The position numbers and the translations under genes are program-made. This document shows, piece after piece, positions 36,275-44,670 of a stretch of 64,000 nucleotides of DNA (position 1 is the stretch's first letter; every line of letters starts with the position of its first letter). The notes beneath the pieces are model-generated. The model was not told the DNA's origin. It searched no databases and worked only from the letters and a program-made list of their open reading frames with translations. The stretch is taken from NCBI GenBank assembly GCA_002347035.1, contig DEAM01000031.1:10750-74749 (forward strand), in the 5' to 3' direction. Source of the DNA: Gemmatimonadales bacterium UBA2982 (lineage in GTDB: Bacteria > Gemmatimonadota > Gemmatimonadetes > Longimicrobiales > Gaopeijiaceae).

Positions 36275-36362
36275 GAGGATCCCTGGCGAAAGGGATGATG
36301 CAAAAACGCAGCCGCACTGGGATAAATGCATCGGGCGCAGACGCTCTGCAGCGACTCAATGC

Positions 36363-37304
36363 TCATTCGGCCCTATCCGCAATCTCGTTTAGTCCACTCG
36401 TGCGCTCGATGACATGCTCTGCAACACGGTGGGAGAGAACCTGGGCGGGTCCCAGGTCAGGAAGGAGTAATCTGTCCGCCATCGTCCGATGCACAAGGGT
36501 TTCAGGAATCATGCCGATAACCTGACTTTCTCTGATGTGTCCGCCTTTTTTTGTGACTTTCTCAGCAATCACTTCAAAAACGTCCAGTGGATGTGTATTC
36601 ACCAAGTCCTCAAGATTCATAGAGATTTGCACACGAGCCTGTTCTGAAAGATAAAGCCCAAGAGCCCTAACTCCGCTAAATCCACCGCCTTGCTCTCGAA
36701 TATCAGCTGCGATTTCCTGAGCATCCTGCAACTGGATACCGGTAGCAAACACATTCCAAGCCAAAAGGATATCTCTAGCCCCAACGCAGGTGACTCCGGC
36801 AGTCGGGTGACAAGACTCTGTGTCCGGTGGAGTATCGGGTTTGAGTCCTTCAGAAAGTGCCGCGTTGAGTCCTTCAAAACCTCCTCTACGCAGCTCAGCC
36901 AGCCGTCTATTAGCGGACTCCGATGCCTTTCCGTAAAAGAAAACAGGCAACCCCATAAGGCCGATTTCCCTTCCAACACGGTGGGCAGACGCGATAGCCT
37001 CCCCCATATCCATGCCCTCAAGTGGCACGAAGGGCAGGACGTCAAGTGCACCCACCCGGGGATGAACACCAGTGTGATTGCGCATGTCGATGTGCTCTAG
37101 TGCAAACCGGGCAGCCGCTACCGAGGCTGCTTCGACAGCTTCAGGGTCCCCTATATAGGTAATCACAGCCCGATTATGGTCTGGATCAGTTGACCAATCG
37201 AGAACCTCCACATCCTTGGAAAGGATAACATCGACCAGGGCCTCTATTTTAGTAAGATCCCTACCTTCAGAAAAATTTGGGACTGCCTCTAACACCTTGA
37301 CCAT
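36363..37304 (-). CDS. ftcD: Glutamate formimidoyltransferase
   Basis: The enzyme moves a formimino group from formiminoglutamate to tetrahydrofolate, or works in formyl-folate exchange. The 313-residue protein opens KVLEAVPNFSEGRD and contains the NHTGVHPRVGALDVLPF folate-site region, both diagnostic of the N- and C-subdomains of the transferase. The cyclodeaminase half found in the bifunctional mammalian protein is absent. No histidine degradation gene is in the window, so its role may be folate one-carbon balance. Confidence 0.9.
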   Translation of the reverse strand: MVKVLEAVPNFSEGRDLTKIEALVDVILSKDVEVLDWSTDPDHNRAVITYIGDPEAVEAASVAAARFALEHIDMRNHTGVHPRVGALDVLPFVPLEGMDMGEAIASAHRVGREIGLMGLPVFFYGKASESANRRLAELRRGGFEGLNAALSEGLKPDTPPDTESCHPTAGVTCVGARDILLAWNVFATGIQLQDAQEIAADIREQGGGFSGVRALGLYLSEQARVQISMNLEDLVNTHPLDVFEVIAEKVTKKGGHIRESQVIGMIPETLVHRTMADRLLLPDLGPAQVLSHRVAEHVIERTSGLNEIADRAE

Positions 37305-37371
37305 GTGATAAAACTAGTAACCTGGACTTTTGGGGAAGCCTGGACATAACTCGACAAGGAAAACCTGTCCC

Positions 37372-38508
37372 TCAGGCGTCCGGTGGCAACCCCAGTTCAT
37401 CGTTGTTAGCAAGCAGTTGGTATGCCCATGAGAAAATCATTATAGAGTGTCCTGATTGATTGAACCCTAGTGACTTAGCCCGGAGAACCCCGAAGTGCTG
37501 AAGGCCATCTTCGCCTATTACGTCCATGACATAGCTTGTCTCATCGAGAGCTTCTAGCGGGGTAGTCACATAAGCTCCACTAGGTGCAACAGAAATGTCT
37601 GTGCACCCAGCATCCGCTGCCACACCACACTTAAGAGCTGTTGTAGGGAACCCAGACGGGAAGATCGATGCTCCCGGACCTGGCACGATCCACCACTGCG
37701 CTCCGTCTGACTCGAGACGAAAGTGCCGAGCAGGATCATTTCCATCCACTACAGGATTCGTAATGTCATTTACTTGAAAGCGGAAACCACTTTGGTCTGG
37801 ATTGTCCGAAAAAGCGGAAATCCATTCGTCATGGAAATCTGGTCTTGGTGTCCCCGAAGCTCGGTTGCTTCCCAGACTCTCGTGACCACCTGTATCAAAT
37901 GAGGTCACAAAATATTCGTAGGTGGTTCCATTAACGGCCAGGAGATCGAGGAATCCCTCAGAATCCGTCTCACCAAGTATCAGGCCACCATCTCCGGAGT
38001 CTTGATACACCCTATAGTGTGAAAAGTCCTCAGAAATTCGAGCATTTGAGTCCCACATAAGGTAGTTGGCATTGTCGAGTGTAACTACAAGAGTGCCAAG
38101 CGGAGCAGGCGGAGGATTCTGGTCAGGGATCGCCACTTGCACGGTCCGGTCCGTTGCCGTCTCAATACCGGAATCCCAGTCAATCGCTGTCACGTAGTAC
38201 TCGTATGTCTCATTCGAGATGATATTCCAGTCTTCATATGAGCAGACACTATCTAAGCAGTTCGTCACCTCTGCGATAAGAAAGAAATCGAAGTCTGAGA
38301 TCCGACGGGAATAGATCCGGAACGCTTCTCCGTTCCAGGAACGACCAAGCTCCCAGTATACGACTACCGCCCCCGCGAAATAGCTTGCTTCCAGAGCCTC
38401 AGGAGCAGCTGGAGTGCCCCCTACAGTCATCAGGGGGTCGTCGTAGTAGTCACAGGCTCCTAACAAGAGCATCGGAAGCAACAAAGCCACCGCTACAGAT
38501 CTCATCAT
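37372..38508 (-). CDS. Fibronectin type III-like lipoprotein
   Basis: A lipoprotein signal ends at Cys19 (LLLGAC). Two fibronectin type III-like modules follow, at about residues 35-125 and 135-215 (YEYYVTAID, YEYFVTSFD), then a C-terminal domain of about 150 residues that I do not recognise. AGGAGG precedes the ATG. Expected at the periplasmic side of a membrane or exposed at the surface. It follows lptD; no function is known. Confidence 0.75.
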   Translation of the reverse strand: MMRSVAVALLLPMLLLGACDYYDDPLMTVGGTPAAPEALEASYFAGAVVVYWELGRSWNGEAFRIYSRRISDFDFFLIAEVTNCLDSVCSYEDWNIISNETYEYYVTAIDWDSGIETATDRTVQVAIPDQNPPPAPLGTLVVTLDNANYLMWDSNARISEDFSHYRVYQDSGDGGLILGETDSEGFLDLLAVNGTTYEYFVTSFDTGGHESLGSNRASGTPRPDFHDEWISAFSDNPDQSGFRFQVNDITNPVVDGNDPARHFRLESDGAQWWIVPGPGASIFPSGFPTTALKCGVAADAGCTDISVAPSGAYVTTPLEALDETSYVMDVIGEDGLQHFGVLRAKSLGFNQSGHSIMIFSWAYQLLANNDELGLPPDA

Positions 38509-38594
38509 GCCTCCTGGACAATCCAGACCGATCCACTAGATGGATAGCCTTAAGGCACGCACTATGCCGAAAACCTAAACCTATAATTCACAAT

Positions 38595-38654
38595 GGCTTA
38601 CGAAATACTGATGTCGAGCATACGTCCTGTATATGTGACGTCCTAGCGTAAGCC
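38595..38654 (-). repeat. Inverted and direct repeats downstream of lptD
   Basis: GGCTTACG (38595-38602) and CGTAAGCC (38647-38654) are perfect 8-base inverted arms. Inside, ACGTCCT occurs twice with a 16-base period (38622, 38638). This lies in the 166-bp gap between lptD and the fibronectin-type gene. It could be an operator pair or an mRNA fold; no promoter boxes are convincing. Confidence 0.3.
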
Positions 38655-38674
38655 TTTAGTGACGCTGGCTCTGC

Positions 38675-41560
38675 TCATCGCCGACTCGAAGGAAGCCCTA
38701 CATCTAGGTTCTGTTGATCGTAATCAAATTTCAGGTCGCGATTGTCCATCAGTGACACCTCGAAACGAAAACTCCAGTTTCCTGTAGCAGTTTGGAGAAA
38801 GTCAAAGTTCGCCTGCCACCGGTGGAGGTCACGCGTCAAACGAATTGAATGGTCGTTGAAAGCCCCCATCTCCAGATCGTAAGCTGTCCTCCAGCTCAAT
38901 TCCCAGAGTTCGGTGGGCTGGAGTCGAACTGTACCAGTTATCATCTGGCTAGCGAGTCGGCTCGGATCTCGAGGGCGCTGAAGCGAGTATGAAAGATTAG
39001 CACTCCAACTCCCCTGAGGCCTACTCTCTCTCTCTGGGCCTGGAGAAGTTGGTACAGGAGTTGCCAAGGGTACGATCGAGGACTCGTCGGTTGCTCCTTG
39101 AGCTGCGAATGGATCTAGCTCTTCATCGAACAACTCGTCATCTGCAGTGTCTTCTTCTCCGCCATCTTCCCCACTGAACAAGCCCAGCCATCCGAGAATC
39201 GGGGAACTTGGCGTGAGCGAAAATGAGAGATTGACCTGTGATAGATGAGGAGCAAAACGCCGGAAACCAATCTGACCATCCTGTAACAATTCATCCTCGA
39301 ATAGATCGTGGTCCGCTGAAACAGCAAGGCCCCGAAGGATATCCGATGAGAGTTGATTAGAGAGTCGGGTTGTTTCAAAACCTTGTAGGAAACTGCCGGC
39401 TGAATCAGCTTCGACAAAGTCATACTGCATGACACTCGTGCGGAGCGAGAGCAGGTTGACTATCTGGGCTTGAGGAATCCTTCGAGGCTCGCCAGCCAGC
39501 CCTGCAGGTGTCTGTAGCATCTCAATCTCTATGGAATCTGAAGCTGCTTCTTGCATTTCCACAGCCGGCTCTCGCCTAGCCTCGAACGTTTGATTGAGCG
39601 TTAGAGACAGGCTGTTCTTTGGCTGTAGAACTCTCGAGCCGAATACACGTCGCTGAAGGTTATCTGGAGTAGATTCTGGGCTCCATTGATAATTGAAGGC
39701 GGGCGAGAACTTATGGCGTATCGTCTCAAATGATCCAACCCCCGGAAAGAAGCCATAAATATCTGTCTTGAGCTGCGCTCCCAGTGATACTCGGGATGGG
39801 ACGGTTACGAAGTTCTCGGCCAGGCTTGAAGTATCCGAGCGGAACATACTCCCCGAGAGACTAAGCCGTGGAGTGAGCGTTGTTGATCCAATCAGCTGCT
39901 GTTGATAATTGAGTGAAGTATTCCACCGCAAGTTTGCCTCTGCAATATCGCGGGCTGGCGCACCAGTCAGTATATCCGCTGTATTCACGCTATCGTCGAG
40001 CAGGAGTAGCGCCTCAGGAACGTTCCGAGTTTGATCTTCAGTGAGACTTAGCGACTGCCCGAATGTAAGACGGCCAAGACTGAGATTGCTGCTAAGAGAC
40101 CCCTGACTCGCAGCAGTGTTTGCGTCGGCGAATGAGAACATCTCCGGCTGGACGCGATCGACTAAGCTCCTTCGGAAGCCACTGGCACCTGACCAGGTCA
40201 TGTTGTTCCAGAAACGGGCGTCCGAAGGGGGCGCCCTGAGGAGCGTGATCGGAGAAAGCGACAGATTCAGAGATGGCAGAGTCCATTCGGTCCTATCATC
40301 AGACAGGTACTGCTTACGGTTAGCTGAGAATGACAGTGCACCCCAGTCGAAACGACGGTTGAATCCTCCCTCTGAGTCGATGGATTGTGTAACCTCGCGA
40401 GGGTTAAAAGAGTTCTCCCTAACGAAGTCATTGCTGGACGCAAATCGACTTGAGATACGGAGGTCAGTTCGTTCATCGAATGTCCACGAATGTCGCGTAT
40501 CCATCGCGAACTCTGCGGATCCGTCCTCACGCCAGTACCGACGGAAGCTCAGCCCCCCATCCAAAAACTGCTTAGAGAATCGGTAATTGAGTGAGCCCGT
40601 AAGGCTAAGAAAGGTATTGCTGAACCAGTCGATTGCAGCCAGGCCGTCAGAATAGTCGCTCATGGCCCAATAGAATCCGAGATTACTGATGCGACGCCGG
40701 TAGCCACGCGACGAACGTACAATGTCGTTAACGCTGAACCTTGGAGTGAGGAGCCCAGACGAGCGACCTGAGGACAGACTTTGTGCTATGAACGGGAGCC
40801 ACAATACCGGAACGTCTGCGAAGTATAGGCGCACCCCCCGAGCTACGAGGACATTACCACCAACAATCTTGATCTCGTCTGTCTGAAAGTGATAATGCGG
40901 CTCATCGATCTCGCACGATGTGAACCTAGCGTGGGACATGAAAGACGAGTCTTGGGCAGCGAAAGGCATATCTCCGCGGACGAGCCATTCAGCACCCTGT
41001 TGTGAGTACGATGTTTGGGCATCTACCGCTGAACCCCTTTCTTCAACGAGATCATATACCATCGAGGGAGAATCAACAGGATCACCATCTGGGGGAGTAA
41101 ACGTGGCGTTCCCGGCCCCATTCAGACGACCTGTTGATTCATTGAATGTTATCGATGTGTCTGCCTCGAATTGCATCCCCTCAGAAATGACCCGAGCCCT
41201 ACCATTCTCAGGAGCTGCAAGGACAAGAATACGCTCACGGGCCTGGAAATCTGCGGTGCCACCCTGGTACTCAGTAAGATTGTAACCCGCTAAGCCAACA
41301 AGGCCTGATGCGATCGAGTCCATCCCGGCTGCAGCACCTGACCTCCTTCCTTCTGCCGCTTCCGCCAACTGTAGGCTGTCTAAGACATATAGAATGCTGT
41401 CATAGCCTGGAGGCCTGGCCAGCCGCCTTAATCGCTCTAGAACACGATATTGAGCGCTGTCGACCTCTTCTGATTGGGACTGTTGTGCAGCCAGAGGCTG
41501 CATTAGTGCAAAACCAGCCACTAGTACGACTGCCGCTCCAAGAAGCAGCAAAAGCCTCAC
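38675..41560 (-). CDS. lptD: LPS-assembly protein LptD
   Basis: LptD is the outer-membrane barrel that inserts lipopolysaccharide. A signal peptide (to AAQQ near residue 27) precedes an OstA-like beta-jellyroll domain, then the LptD barrel with FTSCEIDEPHYHF, the LWLPF motif and many antiparallel strand segments to the C-terminus. At 961 residues it is long, with an acidic Glu/Asp-rich loop near residues 800-840. GTG start overlaps the tatC stop (GTGA). It supports a lipopolysaccharide outer membrane. Confidence 0.92.
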   Translation of the reverse strand: MRLLLLLGAAVVLVAGFALMQPLAAQQSQSEEVDSAQYRVLERLRRLARPPGYDSILYVLDSLQLAEAAEGRRSGAAAGMDSIASGLVGLAGYNLTEYQGGTADFQARERILVLAAPENGRARVISEGMQFEADTSITFNESTGRLNGAGNATFTPPDGDPVDSPSMVYDLVEERGSAVDAQTSYSQQGAEWLVRGDMPFAAQDSSFMSHARFTSCEIDEPHYHFQTDEIKIVGGNVLVARGVRLYFADVPVLWLPFIAQSLSSGRSSGLLTPRFSVNDIVRSSRGYRRRISNLGFYWAMSDYSDGLAAIDWFSNTFLSLTGSLNYRFSKQFLDGGLSFRRYWREDGSAEFAMDTRHSWTFDERTDLRISSRFASSNDFVRENSFNPREVTQSIDSEGGFNRRFDWGALSFSANRKQYLSDDRTEWTLPSLNLSLSPITLLRAPPSDARFWNNMTWSGASGFRRSLVDRVQPEMFSFADANTAASQGSLSSNLSLGRLTFGQSLSLTEDQTRNVPEALLLLDDSVNTADILTGAPARDIAEANLRWNTSLNYQQQLIGSTTLTPRLSLSGSMFRSDTSSLAENFVTVPSRVSLGAQLKTDIYGFFPGVGSFETIRHKFSPAFNYQWSPESTPDNLQRRVFGSRVLQPKNSLSLTLNQTFEARREPAVEMQEAASDSIEIEMLQTPAGLAGEPRRIPQAQIVNLLSLRTSVMQYDFVEADSAGSFLQGFETTRLSNQLSSDILRGLAVSADHDLFEDELLQDGQIGFRRFAPHLSQVNLSFSLTPSSPILGWLGLFSGEDGGEEDTADDELFDEELDPFAAQGATDESSIVPLATPVPTSPGPERESRPQGSWSANLSYSLQRPRDPSRLASQMITGTVRLQPTELWELSWRTAYDLEMGAFNDHSIRLTRDLHRWQANFDFLQTATGNWSFRFEVSLMDNRDLKFDYDQQNLDVGLPSSRR

Positions 41561-42366
41561 TGACTCTCCACAGCTCCTGGCGCTTCTTCGTTACTGGCTT
41601 CGTACTCCTCTGCACGTTTACGCTTGCCCCTGTATACGCCAACCGAGAGGAAAATGCCAAACTCGTATAGGAGCACGAGGGGCAGCATCATCATGATAGT
41701 CAACGTGATCGCGTCACCCGGAGTGATAAAGCTCGCGAGGATAGTGATCCCGACAACAGCATGACGCCGCTTCGATCTTAAGAAGGTCGGCGTAACGAGC
41801 CCCATAACACTCAGCGCCAAGATCACAACTGGCAACTCGAAAACAACCCCAAAGGCCAACAGAAGCTTTACGATAAATCCAAGCGTGGCATTGATCTCTA
41901 GAGTGCCATCTAGTGAAGCCGATAGAAAGCGCTGGAAAAACTCGAGAGTGACTGGCAATGCAGCGAAATAGGCGAGTGCCACTCCGGCAAGGAACAACAC
42001 CAAGCCTAAGTAAAGCGCAGGGATGACTGCTCTCTTCTCGCGCTTCTCTAGGGCAGGAGAAAGAAATGCCCAGACCTGATAAACGACTATTGGGAAGGCG
42101 AGAATGAGGCCCGTGTACACCGCAAGCCTCAGCATGACGAAGAATGGATCTGCCGGTGACAGATAGATAAGCTGTAGGGTGTCATCATTCCACGCACGGC
42201 GGATTGGCAACATCAGTAGCTCGAGAACCTGGAAGTAATACACGAGTGCAAAACCAATCACGGTGCCTAACGCAATCGATAAGATCGACCAGAGAACACG
42301 CCACCTGAGCTCTTCCAGGTGGTCTAGGAACGGCATCTCTCCTCTGAGGTTACGCTGGAGCGCCAT
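41557..42366 (-). CDS. tatC: Sec-independent protein translocase TatC
   Basis: TatC recognises twin-arginine signals and forms the Tat core. The 269-residue protein opens with the MPFLDHLEELRWR signature and has six membrane segments with the conserved FEFP-like FELP and the Pro-rich periplasmic loops. It ends in a Lys/Arg/Glu tail. It is followed by lptD with coupling. tatA lies 7 kb downstream on the same strand. Confidence 0.96.
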   Translation of the reverse strand: MALQRNLRGEMPFLDHLEELRWRVLWSILSIALGTVIGFALVYYFQVLELLMLPIRRAWNDDTLQLIYLSPADPFFVMLRLAVYTGLILAFPIVVYQVWAFLSPALEKREKRAVIPALYLGLVLFLAGVALAYFAALPVTLEFFQRFLSASLDGTLEINATLGFIVKLLLAFGVVFELPVVILALSVMGLVTPTFLRSKRRHAVVGITILASFITPGDAITLTIMMMLPLVLLYEFGIFLSVGVYRGKRKRAEEYEASNEEAPGAVESQ

Positions 42367-42414
42367 TTATGAATAGTAGGTCTTGAGTTTCTGGATCAAT
42401 TGGCTAAGAACTTA

Positions 42415-42912
42415 TTAGAATGGGAGTTCGACTTGGTTCTTTTCGAGATTTTCCCGCTCCTGCAACGCAGCCATTTCATCGACGAATTCCTGGAACTCTC
42501 CGGCGTCCTGGAAGTTCCGATATACGGACGCAAATCTGACGTATGCGACCCTATCCAAAGGACGTAGGTGCTCCATTAGGAGTGCCCCAAGCCGCACGCT
42601 AGGCACCTCGACGCTAGCATCACGTGAGAGGGCATCTTCAATATCATCGACAACACGCTCCATATCCGAAGCTGAGACAGGACGTTTAGCACATGCGACT
42701 CTGATGCTGCTCAGTAGCTTGTTTCGGGAAAATTCCTCGATAGCACCCGACTGCTTCAAGACTTGTATAGGCCGCTCTTCAACGTACTCATAGGTAGTAA
42801 AGCGACCACCACATACAGTGCACTCCCGACGACGACGCACGGCTCTGCCCCCTCGACTTGATCTAGTATCGACTACCCGATTCTCAGTAGCATCGCACTC
42901 TGGACAACGCAT
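42415..42912 (-). CDS. nrdR: Transcriptional repressor NrdR
   Basis: NrdR represses ribonucleotide reductase genes in response to dATP/ATP. The zinc ribbon uses Cys3, Cys6, Cys31 and Cys34, followed by an ATP-cone domain (KRPVSASDMERVVDDIED). 165 residues is normal. A small GCCGC-ATT-GCGGC hairpin overlaps the region just before its start codon. No nrd gene is in the window. Confidence 0.96.
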   Translation of the reverse strand: MRCPECDATENRVVDTRSSRGGRAVRRRRECTVCGGRFTTYEYVEERPIQVLKQSGAIEEFSRNKLLSSIRVACAKRPVSASDMERVVDDIEDALSRDASVEVPSVRLGALLMEHLRPLDRVAYVRFASVYRNFQDAGEFQEFVDEMAALQERENLEKNQVELPF

Positions 42913-42959
42913 GTTCTATCGCCGCAATGCGGCCGAGCCCAGCCCTGGCACGAACACTA

Positions 42960-43793
42960 CTAGCTAATCTCTTCTATAAGATCCCGGGCAAGCATCGCGA
43001 TAGTGGCGTCGGGATACGTGTTTATAATCCTCTCTAGAGTTACCCTTGCATCATCAGCATCACCCATTTCGACTTGGAGTTGGGCGATGCGGTAAAGGGC
43101 ATCCGGCACCCGAGAAGATGTCGGATAGAGCGCCTGAATCTCCTGGAAGGCTTCAAGAGCATCCTCCAATCGATCTTGCTGTGTAATCATGTCGGCCAAG
43201 TTGAAGTGGGCATCAGGAGCCAGGTCATGGTTCGGGTAATCCTCTAAAAACTGCTCGTAAGCAACTTGAGCAGTGCTATAGGATCCTCGCAGATGCTGCT
43301 CGCGTGCTACACCCCATAATTGCTCTGCACTGCCGCCGGTACCGAGAATGTTTTCACCACCAGACTCTGCGACCGCGGAAGTCCCAGCTACAATTGGCTG
43401 CGGTACCGAGTTAACACGCCCGAGACTGCCCAATTGGTCACGCATGCCGGCAATCCCTCTCTGGTTCTCCCCAGCAATTGCCTCCAGGGTGGTGAGTCCC
43501 TGCGTAATAGACCTGAGTTGGCGATTGATTTCACCACGAAAGTCAAAGATCTGGTTAGCCTGTACCCTGAGAGTGTCCTGCGTTGACTCTGCTTCCGAAA
43601 ACAGAAGAGCTATCAGGGAGTCCTGCCTAGCGGACAGGGCCTCAAGCTCCCCTCTGACTTCCATTTGCAGTTGGCGGATATCGTTCTTCGTTGATATACA
43701 ACCCGCTACAAGAGAGAGTACGAGAAGCGATCCGAACCGCACTGGCTTTGCCCTTTGCACTCTAAAGGATCGAGCTTGTCTATGCTTCATCAT
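42960..43793 (-). CDS. ybgF: Tol-Pal system TPR protein YbgF/CpoB-like lipoprotein
   Basis: A signal with lipobox LSLVAGC places a lipid anchor at Cys32. A coiled-coil segment (about residues 40-125) precedes three TPR repeats in the last 120 residues (AQVAYEQFLEDYPNHD, ALEAFQEIQALYP). In E. coli CpoB couples Tol energy to PBP1B during division but is not a lipoprotein, so the predicted lipobox differs. It ends the tolQ-R-A-B-pal run. Confidence 0.88.
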   Translation of the reverse strand: MMKHRQARSFRVQRAKPVRFGSLLVLSLVAGCISTKNDIRQLQMEVRGELEALSARQDSLIALLFSEAESTQDTLRVQANQIFDFRGEINRQLRSITQGLTTLEAIAGENQRGIAGMRDQLGSLGRVNSVPQPIVAGTSAVAESGGENILGTGGSAEQLWGVAREQHLRGSYSTAQVAYEQFLEDYPNHDLAPDAHFNLADMITQQDRLEDALEAFQEIQALYPTSSRVPDALYRIAQLQVEMGDADDARVTLERIINTYPDATIAMLARDLIEEIS

Positions 43794-43814
43794 GCAGGCT
43801 TCATCATACAGCCC

Positions 43815-43846
43815 GGCCCCTCCTCCGTTAGACCGGAGGAGGGGCC
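43815..43846 (-). other. 13-bp GC-rich intercistronic hairpin between pal and ybgF
   Basis: GGCCCCTCCTCCG and its exact reverse complement flank a 6-base loop. On the transcribed strand the distal arm contains GGAGGAGG. No T-run follows, so it looks like an mRNA stabiliser or an expression balancer and not a simple terminator. Just after it ATGATGAAGC occurs twice, 14 bases apart, the second being the ybgF start. Confidence 0.6.
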
Positions 43847-43868
43847 CTAAGACCGCTTACAGGTTGGC

Positions 43869-44465
43869 TCACTCAGCGGGATTGATAGCGTTTGCACCCG
43901 CGGTGATCACAAATTGACCGCGCCGGTTACGCGCCCAAGATCCTTCATTCGACCCCTGGGCAAGTGGCCGGCCTTCACCGAACGAGACAATTTCGAACCG
44001 ATTCTCTGACAAACCGAACCCTGTCAGGAATTGCCGGATCGCCTCAGCCCGACGGTTCCCGAGCGCAAGGTTGTACTCTGTCGCACCGCGCTCGTCAGCA
44101 TGGCCCTCAATGCGAATTCGCACCTGTGGACTTGCACGGAGGATGTCTACCTTAGCGCGAAGCACAGTGGCAGCATCGTCACGAACCTCGGAAATATCGT
44201 AATCGAAGAAGACCATCTCTTCGAGGGTTGCACGGGCTGCGGCAGCGGCTCGCTGGCGCTCTGCCTCAGCGGCTCGCTCAGCAGCCAGCCGAGCAGCCTC
44301 CGCGCGGGCGGCTTCCTCAGCCCGGCGGACAGAGTCCTGATATGCCCGAAGCGAATCCATGTCCGGACCCGGCGGGGGAGCCGGTGGTGGTGGTGGATCT
44401 CCTCCACACGCACCAACGACTAGTATTGCGGCCACGAGGGGCACGAGAAAACGGCGGACGATCAT
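43869..44465 (-). CDS. pal: Peptidoglycan-associated lipoprotein Pal
   Basis: Pal links outer membrane and peptidoglycan. Lipobox VVGAC gives Cys20, followed by a Pro-rich stretch (PPPPPAPPPGP), an Ala/Glu/Arg-rich helix, and an OmpA-like domain with FDYDISEV, IEGHADERGATEYNLALGNRRA, including the Asp and Arg that bind diaminopimelate. GGGAGTAGGG precedes the ATG. The helical Ala-rich insert is longer than in E. coli. Confidence 0.95.
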   Translation of the reverse strand: MIVRRFLVPLVAAILVVGACGGDPPPPPAPPPGPDMDSLRAYQDSVRRAEEAARAEAARLAAERAAEAERQRAAAAARATLEEMVFFDYDISEVRDDAATVLRAKVDILRASPQVRIRIEGHADERGATEYNLALGNRRAEAIRQFLTGFGLSENRFEIVSFGEGRPLAQGSNEGSWARNRRGQFVITAGANAINPAE

Positions 44466-44545
44466 CCCTACTCCCAGGTTGAGCTAAGTGATGTTCATTC
44501 ACGCAGGCACCAGGCGAGGCTGTGCGCCGCATCGAAGCTAATGTC

Positions 44546-44568
44546 CTTTTCCTAGGGGAAAAGTCCCC
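44546..44568 (-). promoter_or_regulatory. Two mutually exclusive hairpins in the pal leader
   Basis: Within the 205-bp tolB-pal gap, a 7-bp stem (44546-44552 with 44557-44563) and a 5-bp stem (44555-44559 with 44564-44568) share bases 44557-44559, so only one can form. This geometry resembles attenuator switches. No gene is seen in the rest of 44466-44670. Confidence 0.3.
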
Positions 44569-44670
44569 CTGGCATATATTGAAAAAATTCCGCTGACGCA
44601 ACGTCTGCGATAGACCCAATTACTTAGGCCCCAGCTAGCCTGCGCACCCTGCGGGTATAGTCGGTGCAAT

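Noticed and set aside
43348..43917. 189-codon plus-strand frame across ybgF and pal
   Set aside because: It runs antisense through two recognised genes and the hairpin between them, with no domain.
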